Origin: Jacaranda mimosifolia | Lineage: Eukaryota > Streptophyta > Magnoliopsida > Lamiales > Bignoniaceae | Assembly: GCA_018894105.1 (NCBI GenBank) | Contig: CM032133.1 | Span: 9,190,501-9,254,500 of the forward strand | Reading direction: 5' to 3' | DNA: 64,000 nt | Shown here: positions 48,201 through 59,456 of the stretch, piece by piece | Layout: the number at the start of each line of letters is the position of its first letter | Position numbering within the stretch: the stretch's first letter is position 1 | Position numbers and translations under genes: made by a program | Notes under the pieces: generated by a model | The model's input: the letters and a program-made list of their open reading frames with translations, nothing else | The model's database searches: none | What the model was told of the DNA's origin: nothing

Positions 48201-49368
48201 CTTGGCCAATTATTTGTTTATGAGATAAGTATTTAATTATTAATTTAAATTTATTTATTATTCATATAATTAGAGAATGAATGATGAATGAATGGGGTTG
48301 ATCATGAGCCTTTAATATTGATTTTATTTGTTTCAAGTTGTTGAAAAGTGTTGTATTAAATTAGGGCTTGCATGCCTCTTTATTCTATCTTGTAAAAGTT
48401 ATCAGAGTATAATCATTAGGAGTGAGGATTTCTTTCTCATGTAAATGTTGCATGAAGCAAAGAAGACCGTTGGAGGCATGGAGACATTACCCATTAATGT
48501 ATAGGTATACACTTATGTAATAGTTAAATTTAATCAACCTACTTAGAATCAACTAAGTGGTGCACCTATGGCTCTAAGTGCACCACTTGGTTAGGCTCAT
48601 CCTCATCCCTTCATAGGACCATACTAGGTGTATTTACTTATTTATGCTTTCCATATCTTATTGATGTATGAGATGAATGGTTAGGATATAGAAAACTTGA
48701 ATAAGAAGATCAAATGATGAGATCTTTGCAAGTAAAAACCCTCAACTTAGAAAGTTTAAGTATTTTCAAATGTTAAGTCAAAATGGATAAATATTAAAAG
48801 GAGTTTTAATTAATCAATGCCTTCTACCAATAGTATACGCCATGATGATGCTACCGAATTTGTGTGATGGCACTCGATTACGGGGGTGACATTTAGGAGG
48901 AAAGCTGTGAGCATACATTTAGCATAAGATGCACCTTTGACTTAAGAATGTCCACACACTAGCACTCGATTACGGGGGATGATGTGGTGCCCGTCTTGAA
49001 TCAAAGTTTGATTGGTAGGTTAGAATTAACACTTAGTAACATAGATGGTGCATGGTTATGTGGGTCTATGTGAAAAATGAGGCAAAATACATTAAGAGTT
49101 GCATCAGATGCAATTAACAAAAATTGCTTACCTTTGATTGCTTGTAGATGGCACTTGGTTACGGGGGTCCGCTTGCAAGTCTTTTGAATCTTGATTCTCA
49201 CTAGGAAATAAGATTTCCCAAATTCTTCTAGGGGGTGAAGGATTTGATAAAATAGTAGGAGAAATACATGCTTGAAAGACCATGAACATGTTTTCAATAT
49301 CAAAATCCAATCATATGCTTATACTTTTTTTTCGCCTTTTGTAGATTTTTTGAAATCTTTGAAAGAAA
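45215..49368 (+). other. P3 leader, split by S2
   Basis: Leader sequence at 45215-45680 and 47882-49368, collinear with P2. The GC-rich patch is at about 47925-48010. The triple motif is at 48869-48887, 48961-48979 and 49150-49168. The intervening S2 solo LTR is in opposite orientation. Confidence 0.8.
45681..47876 (-). mobile_element. S2: solo LTR in minus orientation
   Basis: On the plus strand it runs from TGAAGATATG to CTATTCCAACA. It is flanked by AAAAG (45676-45680) and AAAAA (47877-47881). The uninterrupted P2 leader (GAAAGTTGAGC, about 40764) shows the original site. No internal sequence remains. It belongs with S1 to the subfamily whose hairpin arm is GGATGGTGTGTG (here about 46288-46315). 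Confidence 0.88.
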
Positions 49369-50185
49369 ATGGCTAAAAATCCACTCGCAAGCATTTTGGA
49401 AATCAATAAACTCACTAGGCCTAACTTCCATGATTGTTTAAAGAACCTTAAAATTATTCTTAACTCTAAAAAGAGGACTTAAGTATTTGATCAAAGTCCG
49501 CCAGACACCTTGGGTGATGATGCCACCAATGAGGCCCGTAAATTGTTCATTAAATTTGTAGTTGATGATCTACAAGTGAGATGCCTCATGATGGCTTCAA
49601 TGACTAATGAGCTCCAAAAGACTCACGAGCATATGAAACATACATGTGAGATCTAACACCTACAAGAGTTGTATGGTGTACAAATAAGATATGAAGGTTC
49701 GCTTTGTCTAGAGATATCTTTAGATCAAGAATGATAGAGGGTTCAAGTGTCTATGATCACAGGCTTAAGATGATTGGACTCATCAAAAAGCTTGGACAAC
49801 TAGACATGCTCATGGACAATGATCTCTACGTGGATTTGATCCTATAATCATTAGCCCCTTCATTCGATCAATTCGTTATGAACTTTAATATGTCAAAGCA
49901 AGAGATGACGATTAACGACTTGGCAAACATGATGGTGGGCATCGAGGCAGCTATGAAAAAGGAAAAGCATCTTATGCTTGTTTCTGCCTCTAAGTCGAAG
50001 GGCAATAGGCATACTAGAAAGGGAGGTAAGAGGAAAAGTGTTCTTCCTCAAATGGGAAACAACCTTTGAAAGGTTTGGGGCAAGTTAAGAAGAAAAAATG
50101 TGACAAAATTGATGCAACTTACTTTTACTGTGGTGAAAAGAGACATTGGAAAAGAAACTGCATGGAATATCTTGGCACCCTTGGG
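49369..50185 (+). pseudogene. P3 gag with zinc knuckle (broken)
   Basis: Starts MAKNPLASILEINKLT at 49369. In-frame stops include TAA where Gln is expected before SLAPS (about 49844). Two surviving segments are NFNMSKQEMTINDLANMMVG with a basic Gly/Lys-rich tail (49878-50069), and a knuckle YFYCGEKRHWKRNC (about 50120-50161). The first Cys of the CCHC knuckle is Tyr (TGC/TGT to TAC). Gag would package the RNA. Confidence 0.82.
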
Positions 50186-50417
50186 AAGGGTATTATCCTC
50201 TACCTTAGAAATGGAGTAAGAGTTGCCGCCATGGTCCAAGGCGTCGTAGTTAGACTTAGGGAATGCTTGTATTGTGTTAGATCCTTGTTATTATGCACCT
50301 TAACTTGTTACGAACATTGTTTAAATTTCTGTTCTTCATAATGAATGATATGATTTTTCTATATCAAATGGATTATTAAAAGCATTAAAGAATAGTTCTT
50401 TAATTGCACAAGGTACA
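50186..50417 (+). pseudogene. P3 protease remnant, active site deleted
   Basis: After the knuckle, EYLGTLGKG runs straight into NGVRVAAMVQGV. The segment that carries the catalytic D-S/T-G in M1 (about 6150-6210) is absent, a loss of roughly 130 bases. The remainder is frameshifted. Confidence 0.55.
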
Positions 50418-51403
50418 TTGAATGACGGATTATACATACTAGATTCGCAACCTTCACTGATGCACATTCAATCGAGTAAAAGAAAATTAGATAACCAAGA
50501 AGATGCCATTCTTTGGCATGCAAGACTTGGACATATTTCTAAAAGTAGGATGAACAGTTTAGAAGCTCTCAAAGCACTAAATGTTAGTGGCATTGAGAAT
50601 CTTCTTACTTGTGAATCTTGTTTAAGGGGAAAAATAACCAAAGCTCTTTTTGTAGGAAAAATGGAATGCACCACAAGTCCTTTAGATTTAATTTATATGG
50701 ATGTTTGGGGCCCACTAAGAGTTAGTGTGAGAAGAGATTATTCCCACTCATCACCTTCACCGATGATTATAGTCGGTTCGGACATGTGTATCTTATGAAG
50801 TACAAGTTCGTAGCCTTTGCAAAGTTCAAAGAGTAAAGGAATAAAGTGGAAAAGCAAAAGGAACTTCGTGTTAAAGCTTTTCGGTCGGATTGAGGTGGTG
50901 AATACTTAAGTACCGAATTCTTGGATTATCTAAAAGAGAATGGGATTCTTTCTTAATGGACTCCACCCGGTACACCCTAACATAATGGAGTAACTAAAAA
51001 GAGAAATTATACCTTGTTAGATATGGTACGTTCCATGATAAGCTATTTCGATGTGCCTATATCCTTTGGGGGATATGTTTTACAAATGGCGGCGATGCTA
51101 CTAAATGTAGTACCATCAAAGTTGGTGCCAAAAACGCCGCATAATATGTGGGATGGCAAACCACCCTCTTACCAATACCTTAAGGTTTGGGGGTCTCTCG
51201 CGTACGTGAGATGGATAGTGGGAGACAAGTTGGATAGTACATCCATCTTATGCAAACTTGTAGGATACCCAAGAGAGTCTTTAGGTTATTACTTCAATGA
51301 TCCCTTGGAACAAAAGGTGTTTATTTCAAGGAATGCCCACTTTTTAGAAAAGGAATTTCTATTAGATAGAAATGACGTTGTTGTTGAACTTGATAAAGTT
51401 TAG
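50418..51403 (+). pseudogene. P3 integrase (broken)
   Basis: The GAG-pre-integrase zinc site is intact (WHARLGHIS with CESCLRGK, 50511-50630). The core starts IYMDVWGPLRV with the first catalytic Asp. The second catalytic segment SD-x-GGEY has a TGA (50891-50893) at x. The third (Q-HNG..E) is shifted by a base loss near 50985. The C-terminal part 51014-51403 stays open (MISYFDVPISFGGYVLQMAA, HNMWDGKPPSYQYLKVWG) and ends at TAG 51401. Integrase would insert the cDNA into the chromosome. Confidence 0.88.
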
Positions 51404-52590
51404 GATAATTAACAAGTCCCATAAACAATAAAAATAAGTGAGCATCAAGAACCTTACACACAAACTCTAAAAAGGTTAGACCAAATCAAGAAGCAATCCA
51501 AAAGGTTCGGATTCTTTTATGAGACTGGCCAATTCGATAATGATCTGAAGACCTATGAGCAAGCTATGTTGGACATAAACTTAAGACATTGGCCTGATTA
51601 CATAAGATCTGAAATGAACTCCATGTACTCCAACAAAGTATGAACTTTAGTAGATCTACCGAAGGGAATAGTTCCCATTGGTTGCAAGTGGATCTATAAA
51701 TGAAAGCTAGGAGTCGATGGAGAGGTAACGACCCTTAAAGCGTGACTGGTGGCAAAAGGTTACACTCAAAACCCAATATCAATTTCGAGGAGAACTTTTC
51801 ACCGATCGCAGTGCCTAAGTCCATTCGGATTCTATTTGCCATAGCCATATATTATGACTATAAAATATGGCAAATGGATGTAAAAATCGCTTTCCTCAAT
51901 GGAGATATTGAAGAAGAAATTTATGTGGAACAACCACAAAGGTTTTGCATCCAAGGGGAGTAAGCAAAAGGTTTGTAAACTCCAAAGATCTATTTATGGA
52001 CTTAAATAGGGATCCCGAAATTGGAACATATGTTTTGGCAAAACAGTCAAATAATTTGGCTTTGTAAAAAATGTATATGAACCATGTGTGTATATGAAGT
52101 ATAGTGGGAGTAGTGTACAGTTTATTTTACTTTATGTTGATGACATCCTTCTCATTGGGAATGAGATAGGAATGTTAGAGTGTACTAAAGCATGGTTATC
52201 TACTCAATTCTCCATGAAGGATTTGGGAGAAGCATAAAGATAGATCGAGGAGGATGCTGGGGCTTTCCCAAACCCCATACATTGACAAGATATTAAAGAG
52301 GTTTAGTATGGAATAATCCAAGAGGATATTTCTTTCGATAGGACATGGCATTTATATCTCCAAGTCTATGACCCCTAAGACTAATAATGAGAGACAAAGG
52401 ATGTCCCACATACCTTATGCATCTACCATTGGAAGCATAATGTATGTAGCTCGATATACAAGACCGAATATGGCACACGCTGTAAGTATCACGAGTCGTT
52501 TCTAATACAATCCTAGTGAAAGTCATTGGATAGCCGTAAAAGCAATCCTTAAGTACTTAAGAAGGAATAAGGACTTGTTTTGGTATATGG
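51404..52590 (+). pseudogene. P3 reverse transcriptase (broken)
   Basis: The segment from KTYEQAMLDINL (about 51550) through KGIVPIGCKWIYK, QMDVKIAFLNGDIEEEIYVE and FILLYVDDILLIG is recognisable. The catalytic YVDD is at 52133-52144 and intact. In-frame stops at 51641 (TGG to TGA), 51701 (CGA to TGA) and 51743 (CGA to TGA) are transitions relative to M1 or M3. A deletion lies near 52235, where the sister copies read EASYVLGIYIYRDR. Confidence 0.88.
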
Positions 52591-53080
52591 CAGTGGATAA
52601 TTGAAATTCGAGGGATTTTCGGGTTCTAGTTTCCAATCCAATGTAGATGACCTAAAATGCATTTCTAAATTTATATTTTGCCTCCATGGCGGCACAGTGG
52701 GTTGGAAGAGTTCCAAACAAGACACCATGGTTGACTCTACCATAAAGGCAGAATATATTGCTACTTCAGAAACTCTAAAGGAATGTGTTTGGATGAAAAA
52801 CTTCATTCAAGAATCGAATATAATGCCTAGTATTGCTGAGCCAGTGGTCGTTTTTTTTACAACAATGGGGCAGTCATGCAAGCTGAAGAGCAAGATCTCA
52901 TCAACGATCTAAGCACATATTGAGGCGATATCATTTGATCCAGGAGATCATTGATGGAGGCGACATCCGAGTGGAGAGAGTTGCCTCAAAAGAGAATATA
53001 GCATATTCGCTGACCAAACCCCTATCGGTATTTGAAGGACATCTTGAGAACATGGGTCTTAAGATTATAGGGTATTGGAT
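52591..53080 (+). pseudogene. P3 RNase H (broken)
   Basis: An open frame at 52601-52912 reads FIFCLHGGTVGWKSSKQDTM then DSTIKAEYIATSE. The catalytic Glu context DSTIEAEY is altered to STIKAEY (GAG to AAG), though the following E of AEY remains. The third segment (CDNNGA) is frameshifted at about 52850-52870. RNase H would remove the RNA strand during cDNA synthesis. Confidence 0.85.
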
Positions 53081-53097
53081 TTAGGGCAAGGGGAGAT
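53081..53097 (+). other. P3 polypurine tract
   Basis: The purine-rich GGGCAAGGGGAGAT lies immediately before the 3' LTR. Confidence 0.75.
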
Positions 53098-55310
53098 TTT
53101 TGGAATAGTGCCCTACAAGCCAATTAGATTGGCATTGCAAACTATTTCACTTGTGATACAATCTTGACCAAATGATATTCTTTATATGGCGATCTTCATC
53201 TTATGCTCATTATTACTTCACTAGCATTTGGTTGAAACCCTTAGATCACACAAGACTATAGGACTTGGTCACGCATTAGGTGGTGATCATGGAATAAGTG
53301 TTTCATAGTCGTGATCTTAAATATTCCAAGTCACAAGATCTTATGAGACAGGAAATCTAAGATCTAGATAGACTTGCACTAATGATGCATAAATCCAAGG
53401 GTTGGATGTTGCTCTATTCCATGGGCAATCCCATATGAGATATAGATGCATGTTAGTGGGTGCTTATTAGAAAACAAGGCACTAAAGGCCTACCTGAAGA
53501 ATCCACTAGATAGCCGTAGTGGCAAGTCGATAATGGCAAGTTCACTTGCTTATGCAAGTGCATATAATTTGTCCTCTAACCTAAGGATCCATGGTAACCT
53601 TATGTTTAGGTCCCCATGTTTTGACTATTCCTTGGTCACTTAATGGGCCGTTCGGGTAGAGATTAGGCATAAGCTACTTAGACATGAAGATTTGTGAGAT
53701 CTAAAATGGAATCCGACTCCTCATCTTTGTGAAAGGCGAGTGCGTCTCCTATGTATTCTATAATGATCAATTCCAAAAAATCCCTACTCAAGGTATTATG
53801 ACAATTTGGAAACTGAGTTTTCCAAAGATGAGGTCATAAAGTGGAATCGAACATTGAGAATAGAGACATAGCATAGAGGCTATTAGGGAGCTGACAAATA
53901 TCTTGCCCTAGGCCTCTTTCGGGAGATAGGAAATAGAAGGATCGTATTTGCATGGTACGCGTAGAGTTGCAATAGTTCTCTAAAAGCATTTATTTTGGCC
54001 AAGTAGTTGGGCTCCATAGGCTTGAGGTTGGACATCGACCTGGAGATTGAGTACTCTTCAATTAATTGAGATTAATTAAATTGAGTTGATTAGTTTAAAG
54101 GAGTTTAAACTAAAATAAATATGTGATATTCAAAAGTCATAAGGAGTTGTGAGCCCATGTCGAATGAATGGTGGAACCTATCGGGTCACACACAAAAGCC
54201 AATTGCATTTCCTAATTCATGAAGGATTTTTTCTAAGTGTTAGGAAATTCATTCCTACTGACCGATTTTGGGGTGACCGAAAATTGAGATCTTCTTTGGC
54301 TTGATTAATTTAATTGTTAAATTGATCACCTAATTTAAAGAGTTAAATTAGACCAATAATTAAGGAGTTAATTATTTGGTGCCATATGACCGTCAATCGA
54401 TCAAGTTAGGTTTAAGAGTTATGTTAACAATTCTTAGCTTAAAGAGCTAAGCTAATTGACTTAAAAGTTAAGTCAATGATTAACTAATTAATGAGAGGAA
54501 TATATTTTGGAGGAAAAATTCAAATGAAAGGTTCATTTAGTGTGGCATTTTAACTAATTTGAAATTAGATTCCAAATGTTATTGAAATGCACACAAAATT
54601 CAAATTTGATTTGAATTTGCCAATTTGCAAGCAAGTGGGTGGCCCCCCATATTAAGGAAGATGTGATGCCACCTTGGCATCACACCATCCTCCCTCTATA
54701 TATAAATATAGAGGTGAAAGTAGGTGGCTATATGCAAATCCATGTGAAGAATTAGATTCTCACATTTTCCCTCCTCCAAGTGTTGCCTCATGAGTTGAAG
54801 CTCCACTTCTCTCATCTTCTCCAACCCCCAAATCAGTCATCTATCGCTTATTTCTCCTCTATATCTCCAGCTAATATTGTGGAGAAATTGGAAAAAGCGT
54901 TGGTGTGTAGGTCATATTGATGAGGCAAGATAATAGGATTTCTGGCCATTGGAGATCCACCAGTCAGAGCAGTAACTTGGGGAATTTATTCTAGAGGATC
55001 CAAATAGTGTTTTGATCTAAAATTTTCGCAGTAGTTTCATATAATAGTTAGAATCTACCAAAATTTTTCCAGATTTTCTGGAGGCTTTTAGATCAGGAAA
55101 TAGTTGCTCTGAATTTGTTGTGCCACTGTTTGATAGTTTCTAGATTGAAGAAGAGTTCTTCATCTTTCATTTGGATTTAGCTAATCAAGGTAATTCTCCA
55201 CCCAAATCTGAATCCTAAGTATGTTTAGATCTTTGCTTGCTTGTGAAGCATTAGTTAATTTGAGCTTTTGAAATTTCTATTATTGGATCCTATTGCCTCA
55301 CTTGTCTTTA
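53098..55310 (+). repeat. P3 3' LTR
   Basis: TTTTGGAATAG to CTTGTCTTTA. The hairpin at 54660-54686 matches at 11 of 12 pairs. The TATA-like run is at about 54698-54706. Confidence 0.92.
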
Positions 55311-55756
55311 CTTGCCAATACCAACTTGCCACCACAACAATCTAGTAGATTCTTGGGGCGGGCCTTCACTGAACTTGTTCTCTAACAAGCACCTACTAAC
55401 ATACACCCAACCCTTGGAAAATGCCCGGTCTCATAAGATCCTACAACTTGGAATATCCAATCCTGTCTCCTTAGTGCAAGTGTATTCGAATCTCAGATGC
55501 CCTGTCTCATAAAGATCCTACGACTTGGAAGATTTAAGATCACGATCGTATAAGACTTATTTCATGATCACCACCTAGTGCGTGACCAAGTCCCATAGTC
55601 TTGTGTGATCTAAGGGCTTAAACCAAATGCTAGTGAAGTAATATAAGCATAAGATGAAGATGGCCATGTAAGATTAATATCATTCAATCAATATTCTATC
55701 ACAAGTGAAATAGTTTACGTGCCAATATAATTGGCTTGCGAGGCACTTTTCCAACA
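55311..55756 (-). repeat. M2 3' LTR, right fragment
   Basis: Continues the LTR piece at 42787-42996. It begins with the second CTTGC of the P3 duplication and ends CTTTTCCAACA. Some internal sequence near 55400-55470 is rearranged or duplicated relative to other LTRs (CCCGGTCTCATAAGATCC occurs twice). Confidence 0.82.
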
Positions 55757-56280
55757 GTCTCCCATTTGTCCTAAAGCCAATTTCCTATAGTCTTAAGACT
55801 TATCTTCTCAAGGTTTCCTTGAAGGACCTTTTATGAAGGGATTTAGTCAATGGATCTGCTATATTCTCTTCTGAAGCAACTCTTTCCACTATAATGTCGC
55901 CTCTATTAATGATCTCTCAGATCAAATGATATTGCCTCAAAATGTACTTGGATCGCTGATGAGATCTTGACTCCTTAGCTTGTGCAACTGCACCGTTGTT
56001 GTCACAAAAGATAACTATAGGCTCAGACATGCTAGGCACTACATCTAACTCTTGGATGAAATTTTTGATCTAAACTCTTTCCTTTGCAGCTTCCGAAGCT
56101 GCAATATATTCCGCCTTGGTGGTTGAATCGACTGTGGGGTCTTATTTGGAACTCTTCCAACTCATTACACTGCCATTAAGGCAAAATATAAATCTCGAAG
56201 TGGATTTTAGGTCATCTACATCGGATTGGAAACTATAACCTAAAAATCCCTTAGGTTTCAATTCTCTATTCACCAAAAAC
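55757..56280 (-). pseudogene. M2 RNase H (broken)
   Basis: Minus-strand sequence reads STSRFIFCLNGSVMSWKSSK (56142-56210), followed downstream by AEYIAAS and CDNNGAV segments (about 55990-56120). The frame breaks at 56142. A polypurine tract lies at 55757-55775. Confidence 0.8.
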
Positions 56281-57540
56281 AAATCCTTAGTCCTTCTCAA
56301 GTACTTAGGGATTGCTTTAATGGCCATCCAGTAACTCTCACCAAGGTTGGATTGGAAACGACTCGTAACACTTAGAGCATGTGCCACATCTGATCTTGTA
56401 CATTGAACATCATACATTATGCTCCCAATTGCGAACGTATAAGGTATGTGAGACATCTTACGTCTCTCTTTCTCTATCTTAGGGGCCATAGACTTGGAGA
56501 GATGAAGACCAAGTCCCATAGGGAGGAATCCCTTCTTAGATTCTTTCATACTAAATCTCTTTAGTATCTTATCAATGTACGGGATTTGGAAAAGCTCAAA
56601 CATCCTCCTCAATCTATCTCTATTGATACATACTTCTAATATGTAAAATGCTTTTCCCAAGTCCTTTATGGAGAATTAAGTAGATAACCATACTTTAGTG
56701 CATTATAACATTTCTTTCTCATTCCCAATGAGAAAAGTGTCATCGACATAAAGCATAATAAATTATATACTACTCTTACTAGCCTTTTTGTACACTTATA
56801 GTTCATACACATTTTTGATAAAGTCAAACGAATTTGGCTATCTTATCAAAATGTGTATTCCAACTTTGGGATGCTGCTTAAGTCTATAAATGGATCTCTC
56901 GAGTTTTCAAACTTTTTGCTTACTCCCCTTGGATGTAAAACCTTGTGGTTACTCCATATAGAAATCTTCTTCAATGTTTCCATTGAGGAAACTAGTTTTC
57001 AAAACCATTCACCATATCTCATAGTCATAATATGCGGCTATGGAAAGTAAAATCCAAATAGACTTAGGCATTGCGACCTGTGAAATGGTTTCCTCGAAAT
57101 CTATACTATGTCTTTCAGTGTAACCTTTTGCCACTAGTCATGCCTTAAAGATCATTACCTCTCCAGCGAATCCTAGCTTTCGCTTATAAATCCACTTGAA
57201 ACTAATGGGAACTATTTCCTTTGGTGGATCTACCAAAGTGTATATTTTGTTGAAGTACATGGAGTCCATTTCGAATTTCATGGAATTACGCCAATGTCCC
57301 AAATCTATGTCCAACATAGCTTCCTTATAGGTCTTTAGATCACTGTCCGATTGGCCTATCTCATGAAGGAAGCTAAACTTTGTAGGTTGCTTCTTGATTC
57401 GGTTCAACCTTCTCAGAGGTTGCATGTAAGGCTCTTGATGCTCACTTGTTTCCACTGCTTCTGGGATTTGATGATCATCTTGAACTTCATCAAGTTCAAG
57501 AATAACATCATTTCTATCTAATAGAAATTTCTTTTCCATA
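56281..57540 (-). pseudogene. M2 reverse transcriptase (broken)
   Basis: Minus strand. The catalytic loop YVDD at 56739-56750 is intact. Surrounding open pieces are 56142-56660 (YILEVCINRDRLRRMFELFQ, HALSVTSRFQSNLGESYWMA) and 57138-57590 (KTYKEAMLDIDLGHWRNSMK, KEIVPISFKWIYKRKLG). Frameshifts near 56670-57130 separate them. It retains Gln/Arg codons where P3 has stops and is useful as a reference for P3. Confidence 0.87.
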
Positions 57541-59456
57541 AAGTGGGCGTTCCTCGAGACAAGTACCTTCTGTTCCGAGGGATCATACACTACAAGAAAA
57601 TATGTTTTTTGCTACAATGTTTTTTACTTTACTAAAAATAATATAGTAAAAAAGGATTGTTCGCTATGATTTTACTATTGCAGTATAAAATTCCAAACGT
57701 GTGGTAAAAGTTATATTAAATACTGCACTTCATCTTATCGTAGCAAAAAATATACTTATTTACTACAATTTTTATATGAGGTGAATAATATTGTACATTT
57801 ACTACAATTTTACATAAACTATAGCAAAAAGTTAATGAATTAACCATACTTTTTCATTAGTGAAGTAAAAACAATGAAACTTGTGAAAATTTGAAGGCAA
57901 AGATTAGGATATTAAATCAAAAGAATTTCACTAGAAAAGAAGAAATATATGTTGGAAGTAATGCTTAATAAATAATATTCAAGGTAAATTAAAAAATTAC
58001 TTCCAATTTTTATTATTAAAATATTAATAAATCAATTAATAAAATTCTAAATTAACAAATAAAACCCCTGAAAAATTTCTAACTACTCGTGGTTTTAATT
58101 AATAAAACTAGAGGTAAAATAAAAAATTCCCTCTAATTTATATTATTAAAAAATATTTGATTCATTAATCAAATACTTAATTTAGCTAACTAGCAATGTT
58201 CCTCATTGGAGGCAAAATAAACTTTTATTATTAAAAAATTTGATTAAGCAATCAAATGTATTTAAATTAGCTAATTAATAACAAAAGTGATAATTGGCCT
58301 AGTCGCATCACTTTCACACACATAAGAATAAGGTCAAGAGTTTGAATCCTGATAAGCTCTACTATCCATGTGTACATAAATAAAAAAGTTAACTCTCCAA
58401 ATTAATTGGTTTCTAGTGCATTTAATTGTGGTGAAAAATAATTTAAGTATTTACTACACTTTTCAAAGTGTGGCAATTTAATTACTATATACTATATTTT
58501 TTTACTGTAGTAAAAGATAGTGGTGTATTTGATAGCTTTTTACCACCTATTAAATTTGTAGTAATTGAAGATAATTTCATAGCAAAAGTCAATTACCATG
58601 ATTAAAAAAGTGTAGCGAAGCTTTTACCTTGCTTGCAATGTCTAGGGCTAGAAATGTATAGCACAAGTGTAGTTAATAACTTTTTACTACCCTTAATAAC
58701 AATTTACTACACATAATTAATAATAGTAAAAGCATATTGTTTTTGTAGAGATAAAAGTAATAACCCATAGGCTCTCTCGGGTATCCCCCAAACTTGCACA
58801 AGATGGATCTACTATCCGACTTGTCTCCCACTAGCTGCTTTATGCAACTGGGAGACCCCCAAATTCTTACAAAAGTGTAAGAGGGTGCTTTGCCAAACCA
58901 CATCTCATGCGTGTCTTTCGAACCAACTTTGAAGGTACTACATTTAGTAACTTCGCTACTGTATTTAAGGCGTATCCCCAAAAGGATATAAGCGCATCAA
59001 AAAAGCTCATCATAGAATGTACCATGTCCAACAAGGTACGGTTTCTCCTCTCAGCTAGTCCATTGTGTTGGGGTATGTTGGGTGGAGTCCATTGAGAGAT
59101 AATCTCATTCGTTTTTAGATAAGCTAAGAATTTGGTACTCAAGTGTTCTCCTTCTCAATCCGATCAAAGAGCTTTAATACTTAGTCCCATTTACTTTTCT
59201 GCTTCATTCCTATACTCTTTGAACTTTTTAAAGGCTTCAAACTTGTACTTCATAAGATATGCATGCCCAAATCAAGTATGGTCATTGGTGAAGGTAATTA
59301 AGTAAGAATAGCTTCCTTTTGCACTAACTCTTAGTCGGCCACAAACATCTATATGGATCAACTCTAAAGGACTTGTGGTACGCTCCATTTGTCCTATAAA
59401 GGCAGCCTTAGTCATTTTTCCCTTCAAACAAAACTTACAAGTAGGAAGGTCCACAA
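57541..59456 (-). pseudogene. M2 integrase, interrupted by a CACTA element and by M3
   Basis: Integrase sequence lies at 57541-57587 and 58751-59456 on the minus strand. Segments include VSRNAHFMEKKF, HNGLAERRNRTLLDMVHSMM (59020-59090), and CKFCLKGKMTKAAF of the zinc site. TGA at 59155-59157 occupies the x of SD-x-GGEY. The CACTA element splits it at 57588, and the M3 LTR truncates it at 59457. The rest of M2 (gag, 5' LTR) should lie beyond M3, outside the window. Confidence 0.86.
57588..58750. mobile_element. Non-autonomous CACTA transposon with ATA duplication
   Basis: Left end CACTACAAGAAAATATG, right end in reverse CTCTACAAAAACAATATG. A 3-bp duplication ATA lies at 57585-57587 and 58751-58753. 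The empty site is visible in M3 (GGGATCATAGAAGTAATAACC at about 63438-63458). The interior has no transposase and contains subterminal TTTACTAC / GTAGTAAA and TAGCAAAA repeats in both orientations near both ends. Length is 1163 bases. Confidence 0.88.

Larger units (their letters stand above)
42997..55310 (+). mobile_element. P3: complete Ty1/copia element with CTTGC duplication
   Basis: 5' LTR 42997-45200, primer site 45203-45214, leader (interrupted by solo LTR S2), gag from 49369, protease remnant, integrase, RT, RNase H, polypurine tract, 3' LTR 53098-55310. CTTGC flanks both sides (42992-42996 and 55311-55315). The gag-PR-INT-RT-RH order identifies copia. The two LTRs differ at about 26 of the first 225 positions by hand count, so the insertion is old. 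Stops and small deletions rule out autonomous movement. It sits in the 3' LTR of M2. Confidence 0.93.

Noticed and set aside
50418..52912. An active P3 polyprotein
   Set aside because: At least six in-frame stops, several frameshifts and loss of the protease active site make it non-functional despite intact LTRs and duplication.
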